From contig CAYSLA010000057.1 in assembly GCA_964431685.1 (NCBI GenBank), positions 1 through 20,515 on the forward strand: a DNA stretch of 20,515 bases, written 5' to 3'. Positions 1-6,400 of the stretch are shown piece after piece. The stretch's first letter is position 1; every line of letters starts with the position of its first letter. The notes beneath the pieces are model-generated. The model did no database searches. It was given only the letters and a program-made list of their open reading frames with translations, and was not told the origin of the DNA. This DNA comes from CAYSLA01 sp964431685. Its GTDB lineage: Bacteria > Armatimonadota > UBA5829. Position numbers and translations under genes: made by a program.

Positions 1-19
1 TTAGGATAAGAATAACTAC

Positions 20-901
20 ATGGATCTGACAGTAAGTATAGTAAACTGGAACACCAGGGATGAGCTCAGGGAGTGTCTCGACACAGTCCTACAGCAGGAG
101 TGTCCTGGCGGGATTGACGTCGTGGTGGTAGATAACGCATCAGATGACGGCAGTGTCGACATGCTCACCAGCGATTTCGGAGACAGATTGAGGGTTGCTG
201 CCAACAGCGCAAATCTCGGTTTCGGGGCCGGACACAATCCTGCTATCCGCACGTCTGCGGGCAGATATGTCTTGCTGCTCAACCCAGACTGCCGGATGCT
301 GGAGCCGGACATGTGCAGTCAGATGGTCACCTATATGGACGCGCACCCGGACGTGGGCATACTCGGTCCCAGGGTGCTGAACCCGGACGGCTCACTGCAG
401 TTCTCCGCACGGCACTATCCGACCTTGCTCGCCGGCGCGTTCCGGCACACCGTGTTTGGCAAGCTGTTTCCAAAGAACAGGTTCGTGCGCGAGTATCTCA
501 TGACCGATTGGCCTCACGATGCGGAGCGTGACGTGGACTGGGTGTCGGGCAGCGCGATGCTGCTTAGACGTGAAATGTTGGACAAGATTGGCCTGTTGGA
601 CGAGCGGTTCTTTATGTATTGCGAAGACATAGACATCTGCCGCCGCGCACACGATTCCGGATGGATGGTCGTCTACTATCCAATGGTGCAGGTGACCCAC
701 CGGATTGGCGCCGCCAGTAGTCTCCGCCCGATACCAATGATCAAGCAGCATCACAAGAGCATGCTTCGATACTTCATCAAGTACAACTCCGGAAGTCCCC
801 GAATACTTCTTGTCCCGCTGGTAATGCTGGCGCTGGCTTTCCGGTGCCGATCGCTCATCCGGGTGGCGAGAAGAGCGGAGGGAGAATCGGGGCAACTATG
901 A
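20..901 (+). CDS. Family 2 glycosyltransferase (rhamnosyltransferase-like)
   Basis: The 293-residue protein is a GT-A fold family 2 glycosyltransferase. Such enzymes transfer a sugar from a nucleotide-sugar donor to a growing polysaccharide or glycolipid on the cytoplasmic face of the membrane. Visible motifs are the nucleotide-binding DNASDDGS at residues 38-45, an NPD metal-site equivalent at 88-90, VSGSAMLLRR at 175-184 and FFMYCEDID at 197-205. The last motif is typical of the WbbL/rhamnosyltransferase-like subgroup. A hydrophobic stretch near residues 262-275 followed by basic residues suggests membrane association. The start is ATG with a weak purine-rich site (aggataag). The gene may belong to a cell-surface polysaccharide cluster to the left of the window. 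Donor and acceptor cannot be told from sequence. Confidence 0.9.
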   Translation: MDLTVSIVNWNTRDELRECLDTVLQQECPGGIDVVVVDNASDDGSVDMLTSDFGDRLRVAANSANLGFGAGHNPAIRTSAGRYVLLLNPDCRMLEPDMCSQMVTYMDAHPDVGILGPRVLNPDGSLQFSARHYPTLLAGAFRHTVFGKLFPKNRFVREYLMTDWPHDAERDVDWVSGSAMLLRREMLDKIGLLDERFFMYCEDIDICRRAHDSGWMVVYYPMVQVTHRIGAASSLRPIPMIKQHHKSMLRYFIKYNSGSPRILLVPLVMLALAFRCRSLIRVARRAEGESGQL

Positions 902-970
902 ATAGAGAAGGCAATGGGAATGATGGGAAGAATGAGAGTAATAGGAATACTGCTGATCATAGTTCCCATC
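902..970. repeat. Purine-rich spacer with an inverted repeat between convergent genes
   Basis: This spacer separates the convergent glycosyltransferase and nitrilase genes. It is built of short ATGGGAAT/ATGGGAAG-like words. The 8-mer gatgggaa (922-929) recurs inverted as ttcccatc (963-970). There is no T-run on either side, so a classical terminator is not supported. Similar ATGGGA-type words fill the spacer at 6091-6140. Confidence 0.35.
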
Positions 971-1744
971 TCACCACCCGAACACGTCCTCGCGGCGGTC
1001 CGGGTAGTAGCCGGAGTCGGTTTCGGAGAGGTCGATTTGGGCGGAGATGACTTCCTCGCAGTCCTGGTTGGTTGACGCGAGGTCGAGGCCCAGGGGGTTT
1101 ACGATTCGCGAGGTCGCCATCTGCAGTGGTCCCGCCGCGTTGACGGCAACGACGAAACACGAGTTCTCCGAAGCTCGTGTTCGGTAGGTCCCTTCGAGCA
1201 CCGGGACCTTCCACGTGTCCGAGCCGCAGGCGTTTGATATCACAACTATAATCTTCGCGCCCTTGTTTCGCAGGAAACGGAACGGCTCAGGGAACCTGGC
1301 GTCGTAACAGATCAGGACTCCGAAGTCCGTTTCGGGCATTTTGAACAAACACGGTTCTGATCCGAAGACAAAGAAGTTCTTGTCCATCGGCATCAGGTGC
1401 ATCTTGTCATACCTGCCGACAATCTCTCCCTCGTCCGATACTACCAAAGCGGAGTTTGTCAGGCCCTTCGAACTGGCCAGGATGGTGCCGAACACAACCC
1501 ACAGACCGCAGCGCGCGGCAGCTCTTGCCACCTCATCATTGGCCTCGGCGATTCGATGCGTGTCAATGTCCGCAAGAGACTTGTGGTGGAGCGGAGGATA
1601 GCCGGAGACAGCGCATTCCGGGAACGCGACCAACCGCGAACCGTTGTCTGCTGCCTGTTCTATCCCTGCAATTATACGCTGCAGGTTCCTCTCAATGTCA
1701 GCCGTGACTTCCATCTGGCTGGCTGATACCCTGAACTCGCCCAT
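971..1744 (-). CDS. Carbon-nitrogen hydrolase (nitrilase superfamily)
   Basis: The 257-residue protein is a complete nitrilase-superfamily amidohydrolase, probably cytosolic. The superfamily Glu-Lys-Cys triad is visible: E43 in FPECAVSGYPP, K114 in YDKMHL and C146 in VLICYDARFPE. A YRTRASEN segment (187-194) corresponds to the conserved block after the nucleophile. Length and motif spacing are typical of omega-amidase, N-carbamoyl-amine and Nit-type branches; the exact substrate (amide, carbamoyl or nitrile) cannot be assigned. The ATG at 1744 has an aaggag site 13 bases upstream, which is long. No better in-frame start is evident, though a CTG lies three codons upstream. The gene is monocistronic and converges on the glycosyltransferase. 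Confidence 0.88.
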   Translation of the reverse strand: MGEFRVSASQMEVTADIERNLQRIIAGIEQAADNGSRLVAFPECAVSGYPPLHHKSLADIDTHRIAEANDEVARAAARCGLWVVFGTILASSKGLTNSALVVSDEGEIVGRYDKMHLMPMDKNFFVFGSEPCLFKMPETDFGVLICYDARFPEPFRFLRNKGAKIIVVISNACGSDTWKVPVLEGTYRTRASENSCFVVAVNAAGPLQMATSRIVNPLGLDLASTNQDCEEVISAQIDLSETDSGYYPDRREDVFGW

Positions 1745-1773
1745 AGACTGCAGAAATCTCCTTGTCAGAATCC

Positions 1774-1785
1774 GGTAATATTACC
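1774..1785 (-). promoter_or_regulatory. Perfect 12-bp palindrome containing a possible -10 box of the nitrilase gene
   Basis: GGTAATATTACC is a perfect 12-base palindrome about 30 bases upstream of the nitrilase start. Read on the minus strand it contains TAATAT, a plausible -10 element. No convincing -35 is present; the upstream sequence is a run of four GCCT-like words (1791-1805). It may be a promoter overlapped by an operator. This is an inference. Confidence 0.3.
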
Positions 1786-1858
1786 AGCAAGCCTGCCTGC
1801 CTGCCAGTGGAAAACTCATAATGTCAGCAAAAATAACTCAGGTTTGCCGCTCAAGCAA

Positions 1859-1990
1859 AGCGAAGGTTCCTGACACCCTTCGCAAAAATGCCTGAAGCGC
1901 CCAGGCCATCAATCTTCGGAGGCTCGCCAAGTGAGGGACCTCGGCTGAAGGTAAGGCGCACAGTGCCCGGACTACGGTCCGGGCACTTTT
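1859..1990 (+). ncRNA. Possible small structured RNA ending in a terminator (unassigned)
   Basis: The plus strand here shows a hairpin (gcgaagg 1860-1866 with ccttcgc 1877-1883), then a longer imperfect stem around 1912-1950, then a strong terminator hairpin (1962-1987) with T-run. No plus-strand gene precedes the terminator, so the region could encode a small RNA or a short leader. I compared it by eye with common riboswitch and housekeeping RNA consensus elements (cobalamin, TPP, SAM, fluoride, glycine, 4.5S, RNase P) and found no match. A start codon at 1888 opens a reading frame into the gap, but nothing in it looks like protein. Confidence 0.22.
1962..1990 (+). terminator. Rho-independent terminator, left copy
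   Basis: An 11-bp perfect stem (agtgcccggac / gtccgggcact) closes a tacg loop and ends in TTTT. It points along the plus strand. It lies inside the 55-base sequence repeated on the other side of the gap, so the two annotated terminators are probably one element. Confidence 0.7.
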
Positions 1991-1996
1991 CTGTTA

Positions 1997-2096
1997 NNNN
2001 NNNNNNNNNNNNNNNNNNNNNNNNNNNNNNNNNNNNNNNNNNNNNNNNNNNNNNNNNNNNNNNNNNNNNNNNNNNNNNNNNNNNNNNNNNNNNNNN
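1997..2096. other. Assembly gap of exactly 100 N
   Basis: One hundred consecutive Ns, the conventional placeholder for a gap of unknown size. Both edges carry the same 55 bases, so little or no sequence may be missing. Any reading frame running through it is meaningless. Confidence 0.97.
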
Positions 2097-2116
2097 CGGC
2101 TGAAGGTAAGGCGCAC

Positions 2117-2145
2117 AGTGCCCGGACTACGGTCCGGGCACTTTT
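2117..2145 (+). terminator. Rho-independent terminator, right copy
   Basis: The same 11-bp stem, tacg loop and TTTT tail as at 1962-1990, in the second copy of the duplicated 55 bases. It lies just upstream of the tandem array. Confidence 0.7.
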
Positions 2146-2157
2146 CTGTTATTCAGT

Positions 2158-2436
2158 CTGCTACCGTGCTTCGGGACAAAAAGAGTCCGCGAAGCATAGC
2201 AAACACCTCACACCGAGCTGCTGCCGCGCTTCGGGACAAAAACCAGTCACCGAAGCATAGCAAACACCTCACACCGAGCTGCTACCGTGCTTCGGGACGA
2301 TAACCAGTCACCGAAGCATAGCAAAGACCTCACACCGAGCTGCTGCCGCGCTTCGGGACAAAAAGAGTCCGCGAAGCATAGCGCACCGAACCGCTGCCGT
2401 GCTTCGGGACGAAAACCAGTCACCGAAGCATAGTCA
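2158..2436. repeat. Five-copy tandem array of ~60-base hairpin units
   Basis: Units begin at about 2158, 2218, 2279, 2340 and 2391, each starting ctgct(a/g)ccg(t/c)gcttcgggac. Full units are 60-61 bases; unit 4 has lost about 10 bases of its linker and unit 5 is cut short. Each unit holds a hairpin, gcttcg(g)gac pairing with gtc..cgaagc around an A-rich loop. Two subtypes differ in the right arm, GAGTCCGCGAAGC (units 1 and 4) and CCAGTCACCGAAGC (units 2, 3 and 5), but both keep the gac/gtc pairing with one bulged base. The linker atagcaaacacctcacaccga is nearly invariant. It is not a CRISPR: there are no unique spacers. It lies downstream of larC and may be a REP-like or minisatellite element. 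Confidence 0.85.
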
Positions 2437-2449
2437 CAGGTTACTTCTC

Positions 2450-2482
2450 CACTGTCCACTGTCAATTGTCAACTGTCCATTG
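2450..2482. repeat. Heptanucleotide minisatellite overlapping the larC 3' end
   Basis: Four tandem heptamers (cactgtc, cactgtc, aattgtc, aactgtc) followed by cattg. The larC stop codon (2462-2464) and last codons lie inside this array, so the C-terminal residues QWTVDN come from repeat sequence. Short arrays of this kind are common in intergenic DNA of many environmental bacteria. Confidence 0.7.
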
Positions 2483-3670
2483 CGCGATCGCTGCGTCTCT
2501 TACAGCCTTAACCGAGGTCATATGTTCTGCGGCCGCTCGCTTGCAGTCCTCGTACTCGGGTTGCGCGTTGAGGACTCGTCCTTGCCTTCGCGCAATCTTC
2601 ATGCGGATTCTCCCAAACCGGGTGGAGAGTTCCACGATCTCTCGCTCAAGACACACACGTTCCCGGTAGTCCACGCGCACGCCGATAGTCGTGGTTTCGG
2701 CAAACAACACGTCCGAGAGCGGCGAGACGTTCTCGGGCCTGCAGATGACTGTCATAAGAAGTGCGGGTCGCCCTTTCTTCATCGTTATCGGCTGTACGTA
2801 TGCGTCCAACGCGCCTGCCTCAAACAGCTTCTCCATCGCCGGTTCCACCAACTGCGGGCTCATATCGTCAATGTTGGTCTCTACCACCGCCACGCTGGCG
2901 GCAGGAGCTTCCAATTGGTTGGTTTCGTTGCCAATCGCGATCCGCAGAACATTCGGCAGTCCCAGGTCGTACTTCCCGGCGCCGTAGCCAATCGCATCTA
3001 CGGTCATTGGAGGCATGGCTCCGAACGATTCCGCAAGCTCCGCCGCGATTGCCGCGCCGGTTGGAGTCACCAGTTCGCCCTCGATGTCCATCTTCCTCCA
3101 CGGCACGCCCTGCAGTATCTCCAGAGTCGCCGGAGCGGGCAGGGGAAGCACGCCGTGTTGACAGGTCACAGTCCCGTGGAACGTCGGCACCGGGCTTGCG
3201 AGTATCTTGTCGATCTTGAGCAGTTCCAGACAGATGCAGGTTCCGACAATGTCGACAATCGCGTCGACGGCTCCGACTTCGTGGAAATGAATCTCGTCGA
3301 TGCTCTTTCCGTGAATCTTAGCCTCGGCGTTCCCGAGTCGAGTGAATATGGCGATAGCGCGCTGTTGTGCCCGGTCAGGAATGTCGGCACTCTCTATCAT
3401 CCGCACTATCTCGGTGTACGACCTGCCGTGAGCGTGTTCGTGGCTATGGCCGTGGTCATTATCGTGGTCGTGGTGATGCGTGTTCACCAGCACATCCGTC
3501 GCCGATATTCCGTGACAACTGCGCCTGCTGGTCTGAATGTCGTATCCGTGGACGGGCAGCTTTGTTAGCATCTCGCGAAGCTGCGAAATGTCCGCTCCCG
3601 CGTCGATTAGCGCTCCCAGGGTCATATCTCCGCTGATTCCCGCGAACATATCCAGATATGCTATTCTCAA
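2462..3670 (-). CDS. larC: LarC, nickel-inserting cyclometallase for the nickel-pincer nucleotide cofactor
   Basis: In the Lar family LarC inserts nickel into the pyridinium bis-thiocarboxylate mononucleotide made by LarB and LarE, giving the cofactor of lactate racemase and relatives. The 402-residue protein shows the family N-terminus (YLDMFAGISGDM, residues 5-16), a His/Asp-rich segment THHHDHDNDHGHSHEHAHGR at 64-83 that is a likely nickel-handling region, and IHFHEVGAVDAIVDIVG at 127-143. It is one continuous frame, unlike the Lactiplantibacillus plantarum gene, which is read through a ribosomal frameshift. The start is TTG, overlapping the larB stop as TTGA, so translation is probably coupled. 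The tail runs into a minisatellite. No larE or larA lies in the window. Confidence 0.95.
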   Translation of the reverse strand: MRIAYLDMFAGISGDMTLGALIDAGADISQLREMLTKLPVHGYDIQTSRRSCHGISATDVLVNTHHHDHDNDHGHSHEHAHGRSYTEIVRMIESADIPDRAQQRAIAIFTRLGNAEAKIHGKSIDEIHFHEVGAVDAIVDIVGTCICLELLKIDKILASPVPTFHGTVTCQHGVLPLPAPATLEILQGVPWRKMDIEGELVTPTGAAIAAELAESFGAMPPMTVDAIGYGAGKYDLGLPNVLRIAIGNETNQLEAPAASVAVVETNIDDMSPQLVEPAMEKLFEAGALDAYVQPITMKKGRPALLMTVICRPENVSPLSDVLFAETTTIGVRVDYRERVCLEREIVELSTRFGRIRMKIARRQGRVLNAQPEYEDCKRAAAEHMTSVKAVRDAAIAQWTVDN

Positions 3671-4443
3671 TTGGCTGTCTTCCCTGTCATGTTGATCAAG
3701 TGAGCCAGATAGCCGGCTCCGAATCCGTTATCTATGTTTACGACGCTCACCCCCGCCGCGCAGGAGTTGAGCATAGCGAGCAGTGCCGCGAGGCCATTAA
3801 AACTGGCTCCGTAGCCGATGCTTGTGGGCACCGCGATTACCGGCCTGTTCACCAACCCGCCGACCACGCTCGCCAGCGCGCCTTCCATGCCCGCCACGGC
3901 AACCACTACATTCGCACCGAACAATCGTTCTTTCTGGTCGAGCAGTCTGTGCAGACCGGCTACTCCTACGTCAAACGCGCGTTCCACCCGACTGCCCATC
4001 ATCTCAGCCACGAAAGCGGCCTCCTCCGCAACCGGCAGGTCTGCCGTCCCCGCGCAGAGCACCATGACGTAATCCGCATCCGCGTTTCGTTCCGTATCCG
4101 GCCTGGAAGGTTCGCCGACGATGATGACGCGCGCGGTTTCGTTGTAGTTGGCGCCGGGTATCTCGCGGCTTACGGCGTGGAATGTCTCAGTAGTCGCGCG
4201 GGTGCCCAGCACGCACCGCGAGTGCCTGGAGAGACGTGCCAATATCTCGACCACCTGCTCAGGTGTCTTGCTTTGACAGAATACTACTTCAGGGAACCCC
4301 GTTCGCATAGCGCGGTGGCTGTCGAGCTTGGCGAACCCGATGTCTTCGTATGGCATGCCCCGCAATCTGTCCATTGCGCCATCAACCGACACCAGCCCGT
4401 CTCTCAGGTCGGACAGAAGTTCTCTTACTTTCCGTGTGTCCAT
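3667..4443 (-). CDS. larB: LarB, pyridinium-3,5-biscarboxylic acid mononucleotide synthase
   Basis: LarB carboxylates and hydrolyses nicotinic acid adenine dinucleotide to pyridinium-3,5-biscarboxylate mononucleotide, the first step of nickel-pincer cofactor synthesis. The 258-residue protein has the PurE-like C-terminal half expected of the family: AGTADLPVAEEA at 131-142, DVGVAGLHRL at 158-167, AGMEGALASVVGGL at 184-197 and PVIAVPTSIGYGASFNG at 201-217. C228 in LNSCAAGV matches the position of the family's catalytic cysteine (Cys221 in L. plantarum by recollection). It is the first gene of a larBC operon. No Shine-Dalgarno is visible, and a consensus promoter ends 7 bases before the ATG, so the mRNA is probably leaderless. 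Confidence 0.95.
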   Translation of the reverse strand: MDTRKVRELLSDLRDGLVSVDGAMDRLRGMPYEDIGFAKLDSHRAMRTGFPEVVFCQSKTPEQVVEILARLSRHSRCVLGTRATTETFHAVSREIPGANYNETARVIIVGEPSRPDTERNADADYVMVLCAGTADLPVAEEAAFVAEMMGSRVERAFDVGVAGLHRLLDQKERLFGANVVVAVAGMEGALASVVGGLVNRPVIAVPTSIGYGASFNGLAALLAMLNSCAAGVSVVNIDNGFGAGYLAHLINMTGKTAN

Positions 4444-4450
4444 GGTTCAT

Positions 4451-4479
4451 ATTCTAAGCAAAGCGACCCGCGAAAGCAA
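4451..4479 (-). promoter_or_regulatory. Sigma70-type promoter of larBC, apparently leaderless
   Basis: On the minus strand TTGCTT (4474-4479) and TAGAAT (4451-4456) are separated by exactly 17 bases. Seven bases separate the -10 from the larB ATG, so transcription should begin at or within a base or two of the start codon. The lack of any ribosome-binding site before larB fits this reading. Confidence 0.55.
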
Positions 4480-4558
4480 CTTCTCTTTGCAGGATTCTCG
4501 GCGCGGACGTTGAAGCAGTCTGTGTCGGAAGCTCAATGCAAGGAAACGAGGAGACTCC

Positions 4559-6064
4559 ATGAACCTGACGGATCACAAGAAGAAGCTCTATGATCAGCTT
4601 TCGGAGATACATACCCTGCGTGGTATAGATGCGCTGCTGGGATGGGATCAGCAGGTCTACATGCCCCCCAAAGCCTCGGAGGGCAGGGCGGCCCAAATTG
4701 AGTATGTCAGCCTGCTGACGCACCGCCGTTTCACTGAGCCCGAGTTCATCGAGTCCGTAGACGTGCTCGCTGAAAACCTTGATCAGCTTTCTGATGATGA
4801 CCGTGTCAATGTTCGCGAGGTGAAGCGGGCATTGGATCGTCAGAGGAAACTGCCCGACGACTTCGTGGCGGAGAAGGCCAGAGCTTCCGCGATAGGTTAC
4901 GACACGTGGGTAAAGACTCGCCCCTCGAGTGACTTCGAGGCAGTGAAGCCAGTCCTCGCGCAGATTGTGGACATAGCGCGTCGCGAGACGGATCTTGTCG
5001 GCTATACTGAACATCCTTACGATGCTTTGTTGGATGCGTTTGAGCCTTACTCGAAGTTGTCCGCAGTCAAACCGCTTCTTACGGGGCTTGCCGAGAGGCT
5101 GCGGGCGATAATACCGGAGATTGCTGCTGATTTCGAGGGCATCGGCGACCCGGAGGGTGCGTACGATGAGTCCCGACAGTATGCAATGGGTCGGGAAATC
5201 GCATCCGACCTTGGTTACGACTTTCAGAGTGGCCGGTTGGACAAGACCGCACACCCATTCATGACCACCATTGGCAGGAACGACGTTCGGATAACCACTC
5301 GCTACTTTGAAGACAACTTCCTGCCGGCCCTGTATGGCGTTATTCACGAGACCGGGCATGCTCTCTATGAACTGGGGCTGCCGCCCGATCGTCTCGGCAC
5401 GCCGTGCGGTGAACCGGTGTCGATGGGAGTGCACGAATCACAGTCGAGATTGTGGGAGAACCTGATAGGCAGGCGCTGCAGCTTCATGGAATACCTGCAC
5501 AGGGTGTTTTCAAAACACTTCCCCGAAGCGGCAGCATCGATGGATGAGAACGGTCTCTGGATGCACGCGAACAAGGTCAAGCCGGATCTGATCCGAGTGG
5601 AGGCAGACGAGGTCACCTACACTCAGCACATAGTGGTCCGGATGCTGCTTGAGGAGGCGTTGGTCTCGGGATCGCTGCAGGTCGACACACTGCCGGAAGC
5701 GTGGGATGATCTCTATGAGACTTATCTCGGAGTTCGCTCGCCAACCCTCAAGGACGGTGTCATGCAGGACGTGCACTGGTTCTCCGGCGCCATCGGGTAC
5801 TTTCCGTCCTACGCGCTGGGCAACCTCTATAATTCCATGATGCTGCAGACAGCTCAGAAAGCCATTCCGGATATGGACGAACAGATAGCCAGGGGCGATT
5901 TCTCGCAGATTCTGGCCTGGACGCGCAAGAACGTTCACGAGCATGGAATGCGCTTCACCGGCCCCGATCTTATCAAGCGCATAACGGGAAGAGATCTCGA
6001 GTCGGACACTTTCGCGGAATATGTGGCGGAGAAATTCGGCGTGACTGAACCGCAGAGACGGTGA
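4559..6064 (+). CDS. M32 family metallocarboxypeptidase (carboxypeptidase Taq type)
   Basis: M32 enzymes are cytosolic zinc- or cobalt-dependent carboxypeptidases that trim C-terminal residues from peptides. At 501 residues the protein has the usual full length. The zinc motif HETGH is at 263-267, and the third ligand is expected at E293 in GVHESQSRLWEN (290-301). Other family signatures are HPF at 232-234, DVRITTRY at 242-249 and IRVEADEVTY further on. There is no signal peptide. The ATG is preceded by a purine-rich site (aacgaggag), a strong start. The gene is divergent from larB across 115 bases and converges on the zinc-ribbon/TPR gene. A general peptide-turnover role is likely. Confidence 0.95.
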   Translation: MNLTDHKKKLYDQLSEIHTLRGIDALLGWDQQVYMPPKASEGRAAQIEYVSLLTHRRFTEPEFIESVDVLAENLDQLSDDDRVNVREVKRALDRQRKLPDDFVAEKARASAIGYDTWVKTRPSSDFEAVKPVLAQIVDIARRETDLVGYTEHPYDALLDAFEPYSKLSAVKPLLTGLAERLRAIIPEIAADFEGIGDPEGAYDESRQYAMGREIASDLGYDFQSGRLDKTAHPFMTTIGRNDVRITTRYFEDNFLPALYGVIHETGHALYELGLPPDRLGTPCGEPVSMGVHESQSRLWENLIGRRCSFMEYLHRVFSKHFPEAAASMDENGLWMHANKVKPDLIRVEADEVTYTQHIVVRMLLEEALVSGSLQVDTLPEAWDDLYETYLGVRSPTLKDGVMQDVHWFSGAIGYFPSYALGNLYNSMMLQTAQKAIPDMDEQIARGDFSQILAWTRKNVHEHGMRFTGPDLIKRITGRDLESDTFAEYVAEKFGVTEPQRR

Positions 6065-6400
6065 ACTCACTGACTTCGCAGAAGAGACTGATGGGACCAA
6101 TGTGTCCCATAGGTCCTATGAGTCCTATGATTCCCATCGCCATCGAACGCCTTGGCGATCCGGAGAGTATTCCCGCCATACTACCAGGCATAACGTTGTC
6201 CCCAATCCGGAATAACGTATATGAGAACGCTGATGGCAAGAGGAGTGTCCGCGAATCTTTGCAGGGCAGCGGGATTGACGAGTCAGGAATCCCGCTATGG
6301 GGCCCAGGATATTTGTGCCTGAGAGCGTGCTCGTTTCCTTTCGTTCCCCTGTTCTCCTTCCCTGAACCGGCCGGGGTCAGTCGACTCCGGCTGGTGCCAG
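6065..6400. other. Gene-free spacer with short repeats and hairpins between convergent genes
   Basis: This 336-base stretch lies between the convergent M32 and zinc-ribbon/TPR genes. Bases 6091-6140 are a low-complexity run of ATGGGACC / GGTCCTATGAGTCC words. This includes a hairpin of atgggac (6091-6097) with gtcccat (6104-6110). A second perfect 8-bp hairpin joins gcgggatt (6269-6276) to aatcccgc (6288-6295). A third, GC-rich with G-U pairs, spans 6367-6394 next to the end of the minus-strand gene. None is followed by a T-run, so terminator calls are weak. A GTG-initiated reading frame (6061-6408) is rich in Met, Pro and Ile repeats and looks non-coding. Confidence 0.5.

Larger units (their letters stand above)
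1942..2151. repeat. Exact 55-base direct duplication flanking the gap (probable assembly overlap)
   Basis: Bases 1942-1996 and 2097-2151 are identical over 55 bases. The left copy ends at the last base before the Ns and the right copy begins at the first base after them. A duplication abutting both gap edges, with a length equal to a commonly used de Bruijn k-mer size, is what two contigs that really overlap look like when scaffolded with a placeholder. The true locus probably has one copy and no gap. Confidence 0.8.

Noticed and set aside
1888..2103. Open reading frame through the gap
   Set aside because: Half of it is Ns, the rest lies in terminator and spacer sequence, and the codons show no protein-like pattern.
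2158..2436. Possible CRISPR array
   Set aside because: The units are near-identical along their whole ~60 bases, with no unique spacers and no cas genes nearby. This is a tandem repeat.
2399..3568. Long plus-strand frame of 389 codons opposite larC
   Set aside because: It is the complement of the well-conserved larC gene and has no family features.
4454..5434. Long minus-strand frame of 326 codons opposite the M32 gene
   Set aside because: It is a shadow of the carboxypeptidase, whose zinc motif and length are clear on the plus strand.
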